This document shows positions 1 to 10,555 of a stretch of 57,381 nucleotides of DNA, in pieces (within the stretch, counting starts at the first letter, position 1; each line of letters begins with the position of its first letter). A program made the position numbers and the translations under genes. The notes beneath the pieces were generated by a model. The model was not told where the DNA came from. It did no database searches and saw nothing but the letters and a program-made list of their open reading frames with translations. The stretch covers positions 1 to 57,381 of the forward strand of contig JANWZQ010000139.1 of NCBI GenBank assembly GCA_025054835.1, written 5' to 3'. The stretch is from Chthonomonadaceae bacterium. Lineage in GTDB: Bacteria > Armatimonadota > Chthonomonadetes > Chthonomonadales > Chthonomonadaceae.

Positions 1-682
1 CTGGCAGGATCCTCCACTCCCGATCCGGACTCGCCATGCCCGGGGCACGCGGGCGCACCTGAAGCGTCAGATCCACCGCATGCCCGGGAGGCACCGCCTG
101 TGCGGGATCTCCGGAAACCTGTTGTACCACGTAGCCTGCCGGTGTGCCCGGAGAAAACGTGCGCTCTTCCTCGCTGTCGTTCCAGATACGTACTCTCTGT
201 CGCTGCACCCCGGGCGGAAAGACGACAGCTTCACTCCCGATGAGCCACTGCTCCGGACGCACGCGCACGACACCCGAGATCCGCAGCTCTTCGTCGCGCC
301 ACGCCGCTCTCTCCCACCAGTTCTGCCGCCTCTCTTCCCGGCTGCGTACTCGGAGCGTACCCGCCAGTTCCTCCCCGACGCAGTGCCGGAACGCAAACAC
401 CTGCGTCTGATGCCCCTCCACATGGGCTACAGTCAGCCCCTGCAGCTGCGCGCCACGGACGTTGCTCGTGTCCACTTCCACGCGCACCGGTGCCTGCCCG
501 AGGTTCTCCGCCGCCACGTAGAAGGTCCCGCCGGGTCGGACCATAATGGGCGCCCCTCCCGACTGGCGTTCTGCAGAGAGTGACCAGCGGACGTGCGCGG
601 CCAGCCGTCCACAGTGCGGGCAGTACGTATCGGTAGGCGCCAGCGGGGTATGGCACTGCATGCAATGCAACACGTCACTCAT
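1..682 (-). CDS. Zinc-ribbon protein, 3' end cut by window edge
   Basis: An uninterrupted minus-strand reading frame starts with ATG at 682 and runs off the left edge without a stop, so about 227 residues are visible. The first 24 residues form a zinc ribbon with C7-x2-C10 and C21-x2-C24 (C-P-H-C in the second pair). The rest looks like an extracytoplasmic-style beta-rich domain with many Val/Arg alternations and no membrane segment. There is no clear Shine-Dalgarno sequence. The frame lies downstream of groEL on the same strand, separated by a hairpin. I do not recognise the family; similar zinc-ribbon starts occur on two other proteins in this window, at 20664 and inside the ABC transporter. 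Function unknown. Confidence 0.7.
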   Translation of the reverse strand, partial: MSDVLHCMQCHTPLAPTDTYCPHCGRLAAHVRWSLSAERQSGGAPIMVRPGGTFYVAAENLGQAPVRVEVDTSNVRGAQLQGLTVAHVEGHQTQVFAFRHCVGEELAGTLRVRSREERRQNWWERAAWRDEELRISGVVRVRPEQWLIGSEAVVFPPGVQRQRVRIWNDSEEERTFSPGTPAGYVVQQVSGDPAQAVPPGHAVDLTLQVRPRAPGMASPDREWRILP

Positions 683-790
683 GCGACATCGGCAGATCCG
701 GAGGAAGTAGCGGTAGTCTATTCTCGTGGAGCGTTTTGCTTTCCTGCCAACGCGCTGCTGTTTCTACGCTCTGCAGGCCGCAGAATGTAT

Positions 791-826
791 CAACCCTCCC
801 CCATCTCGCCGGATGAAGGAGGGTTG
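791..826 (-). terminator. Hairpin after groEL
   Basis: A perfect 9-bp inverted repeat, CAACCCTCC at 791-799 and GGAGGGTTG at 818-826, sits 32 bases past the groEL stop with an 18-base loop. It is probably the groESL terminator, although no strong U-run follows on the minus strand. Confidence 0.55.
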
Positions 827-857
827 TGCAACGCAATGGACGCTGGAGAAGCGCGGC

Positions 858-2507
<1,650 letters not shown>

Positions 2508-2798
2508 TCAGCCTTCCACAATCGCGAAAATCTGGTCCTCGTCCAGGATCACGTACTCCTGACCCTCCAGCTTCACTTCCGTGCCACCATACTTGGCATA
2601 GACGACGGTATCGCCGACCTTGACGCTCAACGGCTTGACCGTGCCGTCGTCCAACAAGCGGCCGTTGCCAACCGCAACCACTTTGCCCTGCTGTGGCTTC
2701 TTCTTGGCGGTGTCGGGCAGCAGAATGCCCCCTGCCGACTTCTCCTCTTCCTCACTCGGCTTCACGACAACCTTGTCTCGAAGCGGTCGCAATGCCAT
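2508..2798 (-). CDS. groES: Co-chaperonin GroES (10 kDa)
   Basis: A 96-residue protein, typical GroES length. GroES caps the GroEL ring. The family core is visible: [20 protein letters not shown] at the start, the mobile-loop region [16 protein letters not shown], and the C-terminal [14 protein letters not shown]. The start at 2798 is fixed by a strong AGGAGGTG about nine bases upstream. It is the first gene of the groES-groEL operon. A sigma-70 promoter and a CIRCE element lie 93-153 bases upstream, indicating HrcA repression and heat induction. Confidence 0.98.
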   Translation of the reverse strand: MALRPLRDKVVVKPSEEEEKSAGGILLPDTAKKKPQQGKVVAVGNGRLLDDGTVKPLSVKVGDTVVYAKYGGTEVKLEGQEYVILDEDQIFAIVEG

Positions 2799-2890
2799 GG
2801 GGAATGCACCTCCTGTCAGAGTTTTCCTCGTACGCCCCTCCGGGCGCAGGGCAGACACAGAATCGAGCAACCGTCTGTGGCCGAGCGGTT

Positions 2891-2917
2891 TTAGCGCTCT
2901 CAGCCTTCGAGTGCTAA
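2891..2917. promoter_or_regulatory. CIRCE operator (HrcA binding site)
   Basis: TTAGCGCTC, nine spacer bases, GAGTGCTAA. It matches the CIRCE consensus TTAGCACTC-N9-GAGTGCTAA with one mismatch in the left arm. It lies directly downstream of the -10 element of the groESL promoter, overlapping the expected transcription start, the standard place for HrcA repression. hrcA itself is not in this window. Confidence 0.95.
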
Positions 2918-2921
2918 AAAG

Positions 2922-2951
2922 AGAATACTCGAAGCGTTTCTGGCTTGTCAA
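2922..2951 (-). promoter_or_regulatory. groESL sigma-70 promoter
   Basis: On the minus strand, TTGACA (2946-2951) and TATTCT (2922-2927) are separated by 18 bases. The CIRCE element follows immediately. A perfect -35 with a good -10 fits a strong heat-shock chaperone promoter controlled by repression rather than by an alternative sigma factor. Confidence 0.85.
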
Positions 2952-3008
2952 GTGCCTGCAACAGTTTTTCTTGTTGCCGGCCATTCTGCAACAGGGAAGG
3001 CATGGCGC

Positions 3009-3039
3009 TTGACCGACAGATAGCATGGCAGGATATAAT
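3009..3039 (+). promoter_or_regulatory. Promoter for the TIGR03790 gene
   Basis: TTGACC (3009-3014) and a perfect TATAAT (3034-3039) are separated by 19 bases, slightly long. The expected transcript starts near 3046. This lies downstream of the ATG at 3025, so that upstream start codon would not be on the transcript. Confidence 0.6.
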
Positions 3040-3099
3040 AGGCAGCAGAACATCCAGCGCCGGGCATTGCCCTGCCACAGGGAACTCATTTCGGTGCAG

Positions 3100-4182
3100 A
3101 TGCCACACAACCGTAACGGTGGATACGTTACCCGACGGGAGTTTGCCCTCGCCTGCGTTGCGGCAGCGCACCGGGCGTACGCCGGGCCGTCGCTCGAGCG
3201 CATGCCCCCGGTGTCTATCCGACGGGTTCTCATTGTGCGCAATCTCCAGAGCCCCGACTCCGTAGCGATTGCCGGCTACTATGCCGCCCGACGGAGAGCC
3301 CCGCAGACACACGTGTGCTCCATCTCCTGCCCCACACAGGAAGAGTGTAAAAAAGAAGAGTACGACCGGACGATCCTGGCCCCGATCCGACAGTTCATCG
3401 CTTCCCGGAAGTTAGATGTAGACTACATCCTGCTGACCAAAGGGATCCCGATCCGCGTCTCCGCCGGGGGGTTCGCTGTCGATAGCATGCTCGCCACGCT
3501 GGATTGGACCCTGCTCACCGACCGTACTACCAACCCCTACTTCAACAAGACGGGGCGCTTCACGCACAGGAAGTACAACCTGTATCTGGTGACGCGACTC
3601 GACGGCTATACTCGTGCCGAATGCCTGCGTCTTGTGGACAACGCACTCAAAGCGAAGCCTGTGAAAGGTCCCTTCCTGCTGCACCCGGACTTCAAGTACC
3701 CCTCCAACTACCGGGTAGCCAACGACAGCATCCGGGAGGCCAACCGTATCCTCCGGGAGAAGGGCTTCGAGACCATCTACAACGAGAGCGGTCCGATCCC
3801 CCCAGGGCGCAATCTGGCCGGATACTTCACATGGGCCCACAACTTCCACGGGTTCGACAAAGAGGAGTACCGGCGCACCACTTTCGTGCCCGGCGCGCTC
3901 GCTGAAACGGTCGTCTCCACCAGCGGGCGCACGTTCTCCGATCCGGATGCCAGAGGACAGTCTCTGATTGCGGACCTGATCCGGCAGGGCGTCACCGGAG
4001 CGAAAGGATACGTTTCGGAGCCTTATGTGGATGCGATCGCCCGCGCGCACATCCTCTTCGACCGGTACACTTCCGGTTACACGCTGGCGGAGAGCTTCTA
4101 TGCCGCCTCCCAGTTCGTCTACTGGAAGGATGTTGTGATCGGCGACCCGATCTGTGCCCCTTACGCCCTGCCACAGACATGA
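3100..4182 (+). CDS. TIGR03790 family protein
   Basis: About 360 residues from this start. It resembles the TIGR03790 family, an uncharacterised group known mainly from Planctomycetota, Acidobacteriota and Armatimonadota. Recognisable features are the early [23 protein letters not shown] block, the [13 protein letters not shown] strand and the C-terminal GDPICAPY ending. Near the start, [13 protein letters not shown] resembles a twin-arginine export signal, although its hydrophobic core carries His and Arg. The frame is open back to an ATG at 3025, but a TATAAT box at 3034-3039 puts that codon upstream of the predicted transcript, so I prefer ATG 3100. It is a single-gene unit divergent from groES and convergent with the aldo/keto reductase. 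Function unknown. Confidence 0.85.
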   Translation: MPHNRNGGYVTRREFALACVAAAHRAYAGPSLERMPPVSIRRVLIVRNLQSPDSVAIAGYYAARRRAPQTHVCSISCPTQEECKKEEYDRTILAPIRQFIASRKLDVDYILLTKGIPIRVSAGGFAVDSMLATLDWTLLTDRTTNPYFNKTGRFTHRKYNLYLVTRLDGYTRAECLRLVDNALKAKPVKGPFLLHPDFKYPSNYRVANDSIREANRILREKGFETIYNESGPIPPGRNLAGYFTWAHNFHGFDKEEYRRTTFVPGALAETVVSTSGRTFSDPDARGQSLIADLIRQGVTGAKGYVSEPYVDAIARAHILFDRYTSGYTLAESFYAASQFVYWKDVVIGDPICAPYALPQT

Positions 4183-4185
4183 AAA

Positions 4186-4208
4186 GACCCGGCTGTCGCA
4201 GCCGGGTC
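4186..4208. terminator. Shared hairpin between convergent genes
   Basis: Perfect 9-bp stem GACCCGGCT / AGCCGGGTC with a 5-base loop, between the TIGR03790 and aldo/keto reductase stops. On the minus strand it is followed by TTTTC, so it best terminates the reductase; it may act on both sides. Confidence 0.75.
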
Positions 4209-4238
4209 CGCAACGCCCTATGGGAATGCGGGAATTCG

Positions 4239-5207
4239 TTACCAGGCGTAGTCCTCGGGCGCGGGTTTGTGTCCGGGGAAGAGCGCGTCCAGCTGCGCGT
4301 TAAATTCCTCGGAAAGCTGAATTTCCAGCGCACGCAGCGAGCCCTCCAGCTGTTCCAGAGTGCGTGGCCCGATGATCGGCGCGGTGATCGTCGGGTTCTG
4401 CAGCATCCAGGCCAGTGCCACGTCCGCCGGTCTCTCACCGATCTCCCGGCACATCGCCTCCCACTTCTCCAGCACGTCGCGTTTGGCCTCCACCTGCTTC
4501 TGGATATGCTCGGAGGCGCGTCGCCCCTCGGAGATTTTCTGCAGGACGCCGCCCAGCAGGCCACCTGCCAGCGGGCTCCATGGGATGACCCCGACGCCGT
4601 AGTGCGCGCAGGCCGGCAGCACTTCCATCTCAATCTTCCGGTTCATCAGGTGATAGATGGATTGCTCGGAGACCAGTCCGAGGAAGTTACGACGTCGTGC
4701 AGCCTCATTGGCCTGTGCGATGTGCCACCCGCCGAAATTCGAGGAGCCCACGTAGAGGATCTTGCCCTGTTGCACCGCCCACTCGCAGAACTCCCAGATC
4801 TCATCCCAGGTAGCCTCACGGTAGATGTGATGGAACTGGTAGAGGTCAATGAAATCGGTTCTGAGGCGGCGGAGGCTGTCATCCAGCGCGCGACGCATAT
4901 GTAGCTTGGAGAGGCGCGAGGTGTTGGGCCAGTCCCCCATATCCCCGTACACTTTGGTGGCGATCACCACTTTCTCCCGCCGGCCGCCTCCCTGCGACCA
5001 CCAGCGCCCGATGATCTGTTCGGTGATCCCCTCCCCTTTCTTCCAACCGTAGACATTGGCGGTATCGAAGAAATTGATCCCCAGATCCAGCGCCCGGTCC
5101 ATGATCCGGTAGCTGTCTTCTTCGGTAGTATGGGGGCCGAAATTCATGGTGCCCAGGCACAACCGGCTCACCTTGAGGGCCGTTCTACCCAGATTGACGT
5201 ACTGCAT
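4239..5207 (-). CDS. Aldo/keto reductase
   Basis: A 322-residue NAD(P)H-dependent oxidoreductase of the aldo/keto reductase superfamily, cytoplasmic, with a TIM-barrel fold. The four catalytic residues are readable: D48 and Y53 in FFDTANVYG, K85 in VVIATKVYG, and H126 in DLYQFHH. The segment SNFGGWHIAQANE and the C-terminal IIGPRTLEQLEGSLRALE are typical of the YajO/voltage-channel-beta-like subgroup. The start at 5207 has AAGGAGGA eight bases upstream; a longer in-frame extension to 5672 lacks family similarity. It is probably monocistronic and ends before a shared hairpin. The substrate cannot be told from sequence. Confidence 0.93.
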   Translation of the reverse strand: MQYVNLGRTALKVSRLCLGTMNFGPHTTEEDSYRIMDRALDLGINFFDTANVYGWKKGEGITEQIIGRWWSQGGGRREKVVIATKVYGDMGDWPNTSRLSKLHMRRALDDSLRRLRTDFIDLYQFHHIYREATWDEIWEFCEWAVQQGKILYVGSSNFGGWHIAQANEAARRRNFLGLVSEQSIYHLMNRKIEMEVLPACAHYGVGVIPWSPLAGGLLGGVLQKISEGRRASEHIQKQVEAKRDVLEKWEAMCREIGERPADVALAWMLQNPTITAPIIGPRTLEQLEGSLRALEIQLSEEFNAQLDALFPGHKPAPEDYAW

Positions 5208-5495
5208 GGCATCCTCCTTGACGATGGATTGACCGTTGGATAAGATACAGCACGCATGTGCGCGATTCCTGCCCCGGCGGCATGACCACAGCAGGGCCCG
5301 TGTGCTCCAGATAACCGGGTAGGAATCCAGTGGAAACACCGAGAATTGGGAGATGGATGACGAATGCGGTGCAATAAAGGTGCATCCATTCGTTACATGA
5401 AGCGTATCGATGTTGTCGAACGCCACAGGTACACAGACACACGCACAGGCACGGTGCCGGACGTCCCGTCTTCCGGTGCCCCGGGAACTTTCTGC

Positions 5496-7916
5496 ATGAG
5501 AGCATACATGGCACACAGAGTGGCGCCTTGCGCGATACTGCTCTTCCTGATGGCTCTGGCGCGGGATCCATCGATGGCCCGACAGAGCCCGCGCACGCGG
5601 GTGGACTTCGCACAGGACATCCTGCCTATCTTTCGCGCCAACTGCTTCTCCTGCCACGGCGACGCGCAGCAACAGGGCGGCCTGCGTCTGGATGCCCGCT
5701 CCTTCCTGCTGCGCGGTGGGGTGAGTGGCCCGGCCCTGTTCCCCGGGAAGAGCGCGAAAAGCCTGCTGCTCACGCGTCTGACCGGACAGGATGGCCGCCC
5801 CCGTATGCCTCTGGGCTTCGCGCCTCTTTCCGAGAAACAGATTGCGTTGATCCGTCGTTGGATCGACCAGGGGGCTTCCTGGTCAGAAGGCACCACACCG
5901 CGCAAACACTGGGCTTACATCCCGCCGGTGCGCCCCCCCATTCCGCGGGTTCGGAACGCTTCCTGGGTGCGCAATCCAATCGATGCGTTCATCCTGGCGC
6001 GTCTCGAGAAAGAGGGCTTGCAACCCTCGCCGGAGGCCGACCGCATCACGTTGATCCGGCGTGTCACTCTGGACCTGATCGGCCTTCCTCCCACCCCGCA
6101 GGAAGTCGACGCGTTTCTTGCGGATCGTTCGCCCAGCGCATACGAGAAAGTCGTGGACCGTCTGCTCGCATCGCCCCATTACGGGGAGCGTATGGCTCTC
6201 CCCTGGTTGGACGCTGCCCGCTATGCCGACAGCAACGGGTTCCAGCAGGACGGTGACACGCACCAGTACATCTGGCGGGACTGGGTGGTGCGTGCCCTTA
6301 ACGCCAACATGCCCTTCGACCAGTTCACGATCGAGCAGCTGGCCGGGGATCTTCTGCCCAACGCCACCGACGCGCAGAAGATCGCTACTGGATTCAATCG
6401 GTGTCACATGCTTAATGGCGAGGGCGGCGCCATCCCGGAAGAACAGCGCCATGTGATCTTGTTCGACCGGGTCGATGTGACTGCGACCAACTGGTTGGGA
6501 GCTACCATGGCCTGCGCACAGTGCCACGATCACAAGTACGACCCGATCACACAGAAGGACTACTACCGCTTCATGGCTTTCTTCAACAACGTTCCGGAGA
6601 GCGGCGTGCCCCCATCCGGAGGGCAGTACCGGATCGCTGAACCCTACCTGACAGTACCCACCCCCGAGGAGGCCGAGACCCTGCGTCAGATGGAGACCCG
6701 GGTGGCCGAGGCGCGGGCCAGAGTGGAAGCGCTTGCGCAGGCCGGTGGCCCTGCACTGGAGGAGGCAAAAGCCCGGCTGACCGCTCTGGAGAAAGAGCGG
6801 GATACGTTCCGCGCCAACCTGCCCCGTGTCATGATCATGTCGGATGCCCGCCCCCGCAAGACCTACATTCTCAACCGGGGTAACTACGAGGCGCCCGGCG
6901 AGGAAGTGACTCCCGATACCCCGGCGTTTCTGCCCCCCATGCCTCCCGGCGCCCCACGGAACCGTCTGGGACTGGCGCAGTGGCTGGTCAGCCCCGATCA
7001 TCCATTGACGGCTCGCGTGCAGGTGAATCGCCTCTGGCAACTCTTCTTTGGGCGCGGGCTGGTCAAGACCTCGGAGGACTTCGGCACACAGGGCGAACGC
7101 CCGACGCACCCGGAGTTGCTGGACTGGCTGGCTGTGGAATTTCGTGACGGGCGCAACGGACGCCGCTGGGACATGAAGCATATCGTGCGCCTCATTGTGA
7201 CCAGCGCTACCTACCGGCAGAGCTCTCGCATGTCCCCGGCATTGCGGGCACGCGATCCGGAGAACCTGCTGTACGCGCGGGGTGCGCGCTTCCGCATGTC
7301 CTCCCTGATCCTGCGGGATGTTGCTCTGGCCTCCAGCGGACTGTTGAACCCGAAGATCGGGGGCAAGCCTGTCTACCCCTACCAGCCCACGGGCATCTGG
7401 GACGGCCTGGCGATCACTAAGGAACGTGACTTCACCTACCCGCAGTCCCGTGGGGCCGATCTCTACCGGCGCAGCATCTACACGTTCTGGCGCCGGACGG
7501 TCGCCCCGGCCAACATGTTCGATGCCTCCACACGCACCACATGCAAGGTCCGTTTGAGCATCACCAGCACACCGTTGCATGCCCTGACCACGCTCAATGA
7601 CGTGACCTGGGTGGAGGCCGGACGGGCGCTTGCCGAACGGGTGATCCGGGAGGCCGGACGGGACGCCGATTCACGGTTGAAGGAGGCGTTCCGCCGGGTG
7701 TGCGCACGCCGGCCGGACCCGCAGGAGCTGGAGGTGCTGCGCCGTAGCCTGCGCCGCGCGCTGACATTCTACCGCGTCCACCGGGCCGACGCGGAGGCCT
7801 ACCTCAAGGTCGGTGAGAGCCCGCGCGACATCAGGATTGATCCTGCGGAGCACGCCGCCTACGCCACTGTCTGTCTGGCCATCTACAATCTGGATGAGGC
7901 TCTGACACGCGAGTAG
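5496..7916 (+). CDS. Secreted cytochrome-c/DUF1549/DUF1553 protein
   Basis: About 806 residues. After a signal-peptide-like start (hydrophobic [13 protein letters not shown]) comes a PSCyt1 haem-binding domain with C50-x2-C53-H54 in [12 protein letters not shown]1549 (PSCyt2) domain follows; it carries a second CxxCH in [11 protein letters not shown], which is normal for the family. A short Ala/Glu coiled-coil segment precedes the C-terminal DUF1553 (PSD1) domain containing [20 protein letters not shown]. The frame extends upstream to 5364, but the signal peptide fixes the start at 5496 or 5508. The neighbour 16 bases downstream is DUF1501, the normal partner. Such pairs are abundant in Planctomycetota and Armatimonadota. 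Their function is not established; roles in polysaccharide or redox processes outside the cytoplasm have been proposed. Confidence 0.93.
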   Translation: MRAYMAHRVAPCAILLFLMALARDPSMARQSPRTRVDFAQDILPIFRANCFSCHGDAQQQGGLRLDARSFLLRGGVSGPALFPGKSAKSLLLTRLTGQDGRPRMPLGFAPLSEKQIALIRRWIDQGASWSEGTTPRKHWAYIPPVRPPIPRVRNASWVRNPIDAFILARLEKEGLQPSPEADRITLIRRVTLDLIGLPPTPQEVDAFLADRSPSAYEKVVDRLLASPHYGERMALPWLDAARYADSNGFQQDGDTHQYIWRDWVVRALNANMPFDQFTIEQLAGDLLPNATDAQKIATGFNRCHMLNGEGGAIPEEQRHVILFDRVDVTATNWLGATMACAQCHDHKYDPITQKDYYRFMAFFNNVPESGVPPSGGQYRIAEPYLTVPTPEEAETLRQMETRVAEARARVEALAQAGGPALEEAKARLTALEKERDTFRANLPRVMIMSDARPRKTYILNRGNYEAPGEEVTPDTPAFLPPMPPGAPRNRLGLAQWLVSPDHPLTARVQVNRLWQLFFGRGLVKTSEDFGTQGERPTHPELLDWLAVEFRDGRNGRRWDMKHIVRLIVTSATYRQSSRMSPALRARDPENLLYARGARFRMSSLILRDVALASSGLLNPKIGGKPVYPYQPTGIWDGLAITKERDFTYPQSRGADLYRRSIYTFWRRTVAPANMFDASTRTTCKVRLSITSTPLHALTTLNDVTWVEAGRALAERVIREAGRDADSRLKEAFRRVCARRPDPQELEVLRRSLRRALTFYRVHRADAEAYLKVGESPRDIRIDPAEHAAYATVCLAIYNLDEALTRE

Positions 7917-7931
7917 CCCTGGAGAGACAGC

Positions 7932-9398
7932 ATGCATCCGGAACTGGAAACATCTCTGGACATCTCACGAAGACACTTTTTCAGCCGTACAGCGACCGGC
8001 ATCGGAGTCGCGGCACTGGCGTTCCTGCTGGAGCAGGACGGCCTGGCGCAGCGCACTGCGCCCTCCACAACGATGCCTCCTCTGCGTGGCCTGCCCCATT
8101 TCCCACCGAAAGCCAGACGGGTGATTGTGCTCTGGCAGGGCGGGGCTCCCTCGCATGTGGATCTGTTCGACTACAAGCCCGGTCTGTACGAGAGGCGCGG
8201 TCAGCAGGTGCCGGAGTCGGTGCGATCGAAGGCGCGGCTCTCCACCATGACGGCCGGACAGAAGTCCTTCCCGGTGCTGCCGCCGCTCCGGCCATTCCGG
8301 CAGTACGGGCGATGCGGAATGTGGCTCTCGGAGATGCTGCCGCACATTGGATCCATCGCCGATGAGATCTGCCTGGTGCGTTCCATGCACACGGAGGCGG
8401 TCAATCATGCGCCGGGGGTCACCCTGTTCCTCACCGGGAGTCAGATCCCGGGTCGTCCCAGCATGGGCGCATGGGCGACCTATGGCCTGGGAAGCCTCAC
8501 CAGCGACCTGCCCGCCTTCTGTGTGATGACCTCCACAGATGCGGGCCGGACCTGCGGGCAGCTGTTCTACGATTACTACTGGGGCAGTGGCTTCCTGCCA
8601 TCCAGATATCAGGGGGTGCGCTTCCGCAGCGAGGGGGACCCGGTGCCCTACCTCGCCAATCCACCGGGAATGCCCGCACCGTTGCGTCGGGGTCAGCTGG
8701 ACGACATCGTGGCCCTCAACCGCAAACGACTGGCCGAGTTCGGGGATCCAGAGATTGAAACCCGGATCGCGCAGTATGAGATGGCCTACCGGATGCAGGC
8801 CAGTGTGCCCGAACTGCTGGACATCTCGAAAGAGCCGCCGCATGTGCTGGAGATGTACGGCCCGGACGTGCATCGCCCCGGCTCCTACGCGCGCAACTGC
8901 CTGCTGGCCCGTCGTCTGGTAGAGCGAGGCGTCCGCTTCGTGCAGTTGATGCATTCCGGGTGGGATCAGCACAGTAACCTCACCACGCAACTGGCCATCC
9001 AGTGCCGGGACACCGATCAACCCACAGCGGCTCTGGTAAAGGACCTGAAGCAACGCGGCCTGCTGGAGGATACCGTTGTGCTCTGGGCCAGTGAGTTCGG
9101 CCGCACGGTTTTCGTGCAGGGCGACGTCAACAACCCCAACGGGCATGGCCGTGACCATCTGGGCTCCTGCTACAGCATCTGGGCGGCTGGAGGTGGCTTC
9201 AAAGGGGGTCTGGTCTACGGCGAGACGGACGACTTCTGCTACAACGTCGCCGAGAACCCGGTGCACGTGCACGATTTTCAGGCCACCCTCCTGCATCTGC
9301 TCGGCATCGATCACACCCGCCTGACCTACACCTATCAGGGGCGCCAGTTCCGCCTGACGGACGTGCACGGCCAGGTGGTCCAAGCCCTTCTGGCCTAG
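7932..9398 (+). CDS. DUF1501 family protein, Tat-exported
   Basis: A 488-residue DUF1501 protein, related to the alkaline-phosphatase/sulfatase fold. The N-terminus has a clear twin-arginine signal, SRRHFFSR, followed by a hydrophobic stretch, so the folded protein is probably exported through Tat. Typical blocks are VIVLWQGGAPSHVDLFDYKP, QLMHSGWDQHSN and ASEFGRTVFVQG...NGHGRDHLG near the C-terminus, which hold the presumed metal ligands. It starts 16 bases after the DUF1549/DUF1553 gene and is surely cotranscribed with it. A strong hairpin follows. Substrate unknown. Confidence 0.94.
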   Translation: MHPELETSLDISRRHFFSRTATGIGVAALAFLLEQDGLAQRTAPSTTMPPLRGLPHFPPKARRVIVLWQGGAPSHVDLFDYKPGLYERRGQQVPESVRSKARLSTMTAGQKSFPVLPPLRPFRQYGRCGMWLSEMLPHIGSIADEICLVRSMHTEAVNHAPGVTLFLTGSQIPGRPSMGAWATYGLGSLTSDLPAFCVMTSTDAGRTCGQLFYDYYWGSGFLPSRYQGVRFRSEGDPVPYLANPPGMPAPLRRGQLDDIVALNRKRLAEFGDPEIETRIAQYEMAYRMQASVPELLDISKEPPHVLEMYGPDVHRPGSYARNCLLARRLVERGVRFVQLMHSGWDQHSNLTTQLAIQCRDTDQPTAALVKDLKQRGLLEDTVVLWASEFGRTVFVQGDVNNPNGHGRDHLGSCYSIWAAGGGFKGGLVYGETDDFCYNVAENPVHVHDFQATLLHLLGIDHTRLTYTYQGRQFRLTDVHGQVVQALLA

Positions 9399-9430
9399 TC
9401 ACCGCATCCACAGAAAAAGATGCCCGAATA

Positions 9431-9460
9431 GAAAGGCAGGAGCTGTTGCTCCTGCCTTTC
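9431..9460. terminator. Bidirectional hairpin terminator
   Basis: Perfect 12-bp stem GAAAGGCAGGAG / CTCCTGCCTTTC with a 6-base loop, between the convergent DUF1501 and PEP-CTERM genes. Each arm ends in a pyrimidine-rich TTTC in its own direction, so it can serve both genes. Confidence 0.85.
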
Positions 9461-9484
9461 TACGCGCAATCCAGCCAGAGAGCC

Positions 9485-10435
9485 TCAGGCCTGCTGCTTC
9501 ACCGAACGACGTCCCCGAAGCACCGCAGGAACGCCGCACAGCAGTCCGGCGCCCATCACGAGCAGGGCACCCGGTCCCGGCACCACCGCGATCCGTACCG
9601 GGTTGCCGGATATGAAGTGGAAGTCTCCGCTGTAGAGCCCGCCAACAACGCCATGGGTGCCCTCATAGATCCCGAGCGCCTGCGTGTCTGACGCGCGCCA
9701 GGTAGAGTGCAGATCTGTGCGGCTGTCGCCCGGCGCGATGAACTGGCCAAACCAGTTCCCGTCAAACTGAACCAGTCGCAGGGAGTTGCCCTGCTCGTTT
9801 ACCATCGAGCTAGCGTACCAGGTAGTGGAGACGAAGTTCTCCGTCATGTTGTTGGTCACCGTCATGGTGACCTGTGCCGTCTGCCCGGGCAGGATCTCCC
9901 CCGGTGCGACGGTCATGTCCGCGGTAACGTCCAGCTTCTGCGCCACGTGCAGCGCGATGTTGAAGCTGGCCAGCAGGTCGTTCGCCTCGGCGCTGTCCCC
10001 CCCGTACAGGTTCAGATTGGCAGAGTAGACACCATCCGCCACATCCGGAGCAACAGATCCATACCGGAACGCCGCGTTGAATTCCCACCGGGATCCAGGC
10101 GCAATGGCGTCTCCCAGTGTGTAGTCGCCACTGGTGCCATTCAAGTAGTCGTCGTAGCGAAATCCAGTAGTGGGCGTGAACAGGTCCAGGTCTGGATGCC
10201 AGTCCACGGTCTCGAGTGTGATTGCGTTCAGATGGAGGTTTCCCGCCCCTGTACTGGTCTCCAGGGTCACCCTGTACAACGACCAGGAAATAAGGAGGTT
10301 CGAGGTATCACGGAACGCGCTCTTGATGTTTCCCCAACTCAGGGAAAAATCGAATCCCTGCGCCAGGGCCTGCACAGCGGTGAGTGCTGTCAGCACCAGA
10401 GCCAGTGCCATACCTGCCCATAAACGTGTACGCAT
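9485..10435 (-). CDS. PEP-CTERM sorting-domain protein
   Basis: A 316-residue exported protein. Residues 1-25 form a signal peptide ending in ALA before QGFDF. The C-terminal 34 residues carry a PEP-CTERM-like tripartite tail: VPGPGALL, a hydrophobic segment, then basic RGRR. In PEP-CTERM proteins this tail is cut by an exosortase. The middle is a Ser/Thr/Asn-rich beta-sandwich-like region with no recognised domain. The start at 10435 has GAGAGG about eight bases upstream. No exosortase gene is seen in this window. It follows the Gfo/Idh/MocA gene by 120 bases on the same strand, so cotranscription is possible but unproven. Confidence 0.85.
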   Translation of the reverse strand: MRTRLWAGMALALVLTALTAVQALAQGFDFSLSWGNIKSAFRDTSNLLISWSLYRVTLETSTGAGNLHLNAITLETVDWHPDLDLFTPTTGFRYDDYLNGTSGDYTLGDAIAPGSRWEFNAAFRYGSVAPDVADGVYSANLNLYGGDSAEANDLLASFNIALHVAQKLDVTADMTVAPGEILPGQTAQVTMTVTNNMTENFVSTTWYASSMVNEQGNSLRLVQFDGNWFGQFIAPGDSRTDLHSTWRASDTQALGIYEGTHGVVGGLYSGDFHFISGNPVRIAVVPGPGALLVMGAGLLCGVPAVLRGRRSVKQQA

Positions 10436-10555
10436 CCTGGTTCCTCTCTTTTGTTTTCGCGCCCGGGACTTGCGTGCACTCTGTTACTGCCCGGTGGCGC
10501 TCACGTAACAGGAGATGCACAATCCATGCCAACCTTCCCTGTCACGTTGCGTATT

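Noticed and set aside
4239-5672. N-terminal extension of the aldo/keto reductase
   Set aside because: Extra residues lack family similarity and overlap the divergent regulatory region; ATG 5207 has an ideal Shine-Dalgarno sequence.
5883-7580. 565-residue open frame antisense to the DUF1549/DUF1553 gene
   Set aside because: Shadow frame with Gly/Val/His-rich composition and no motif.
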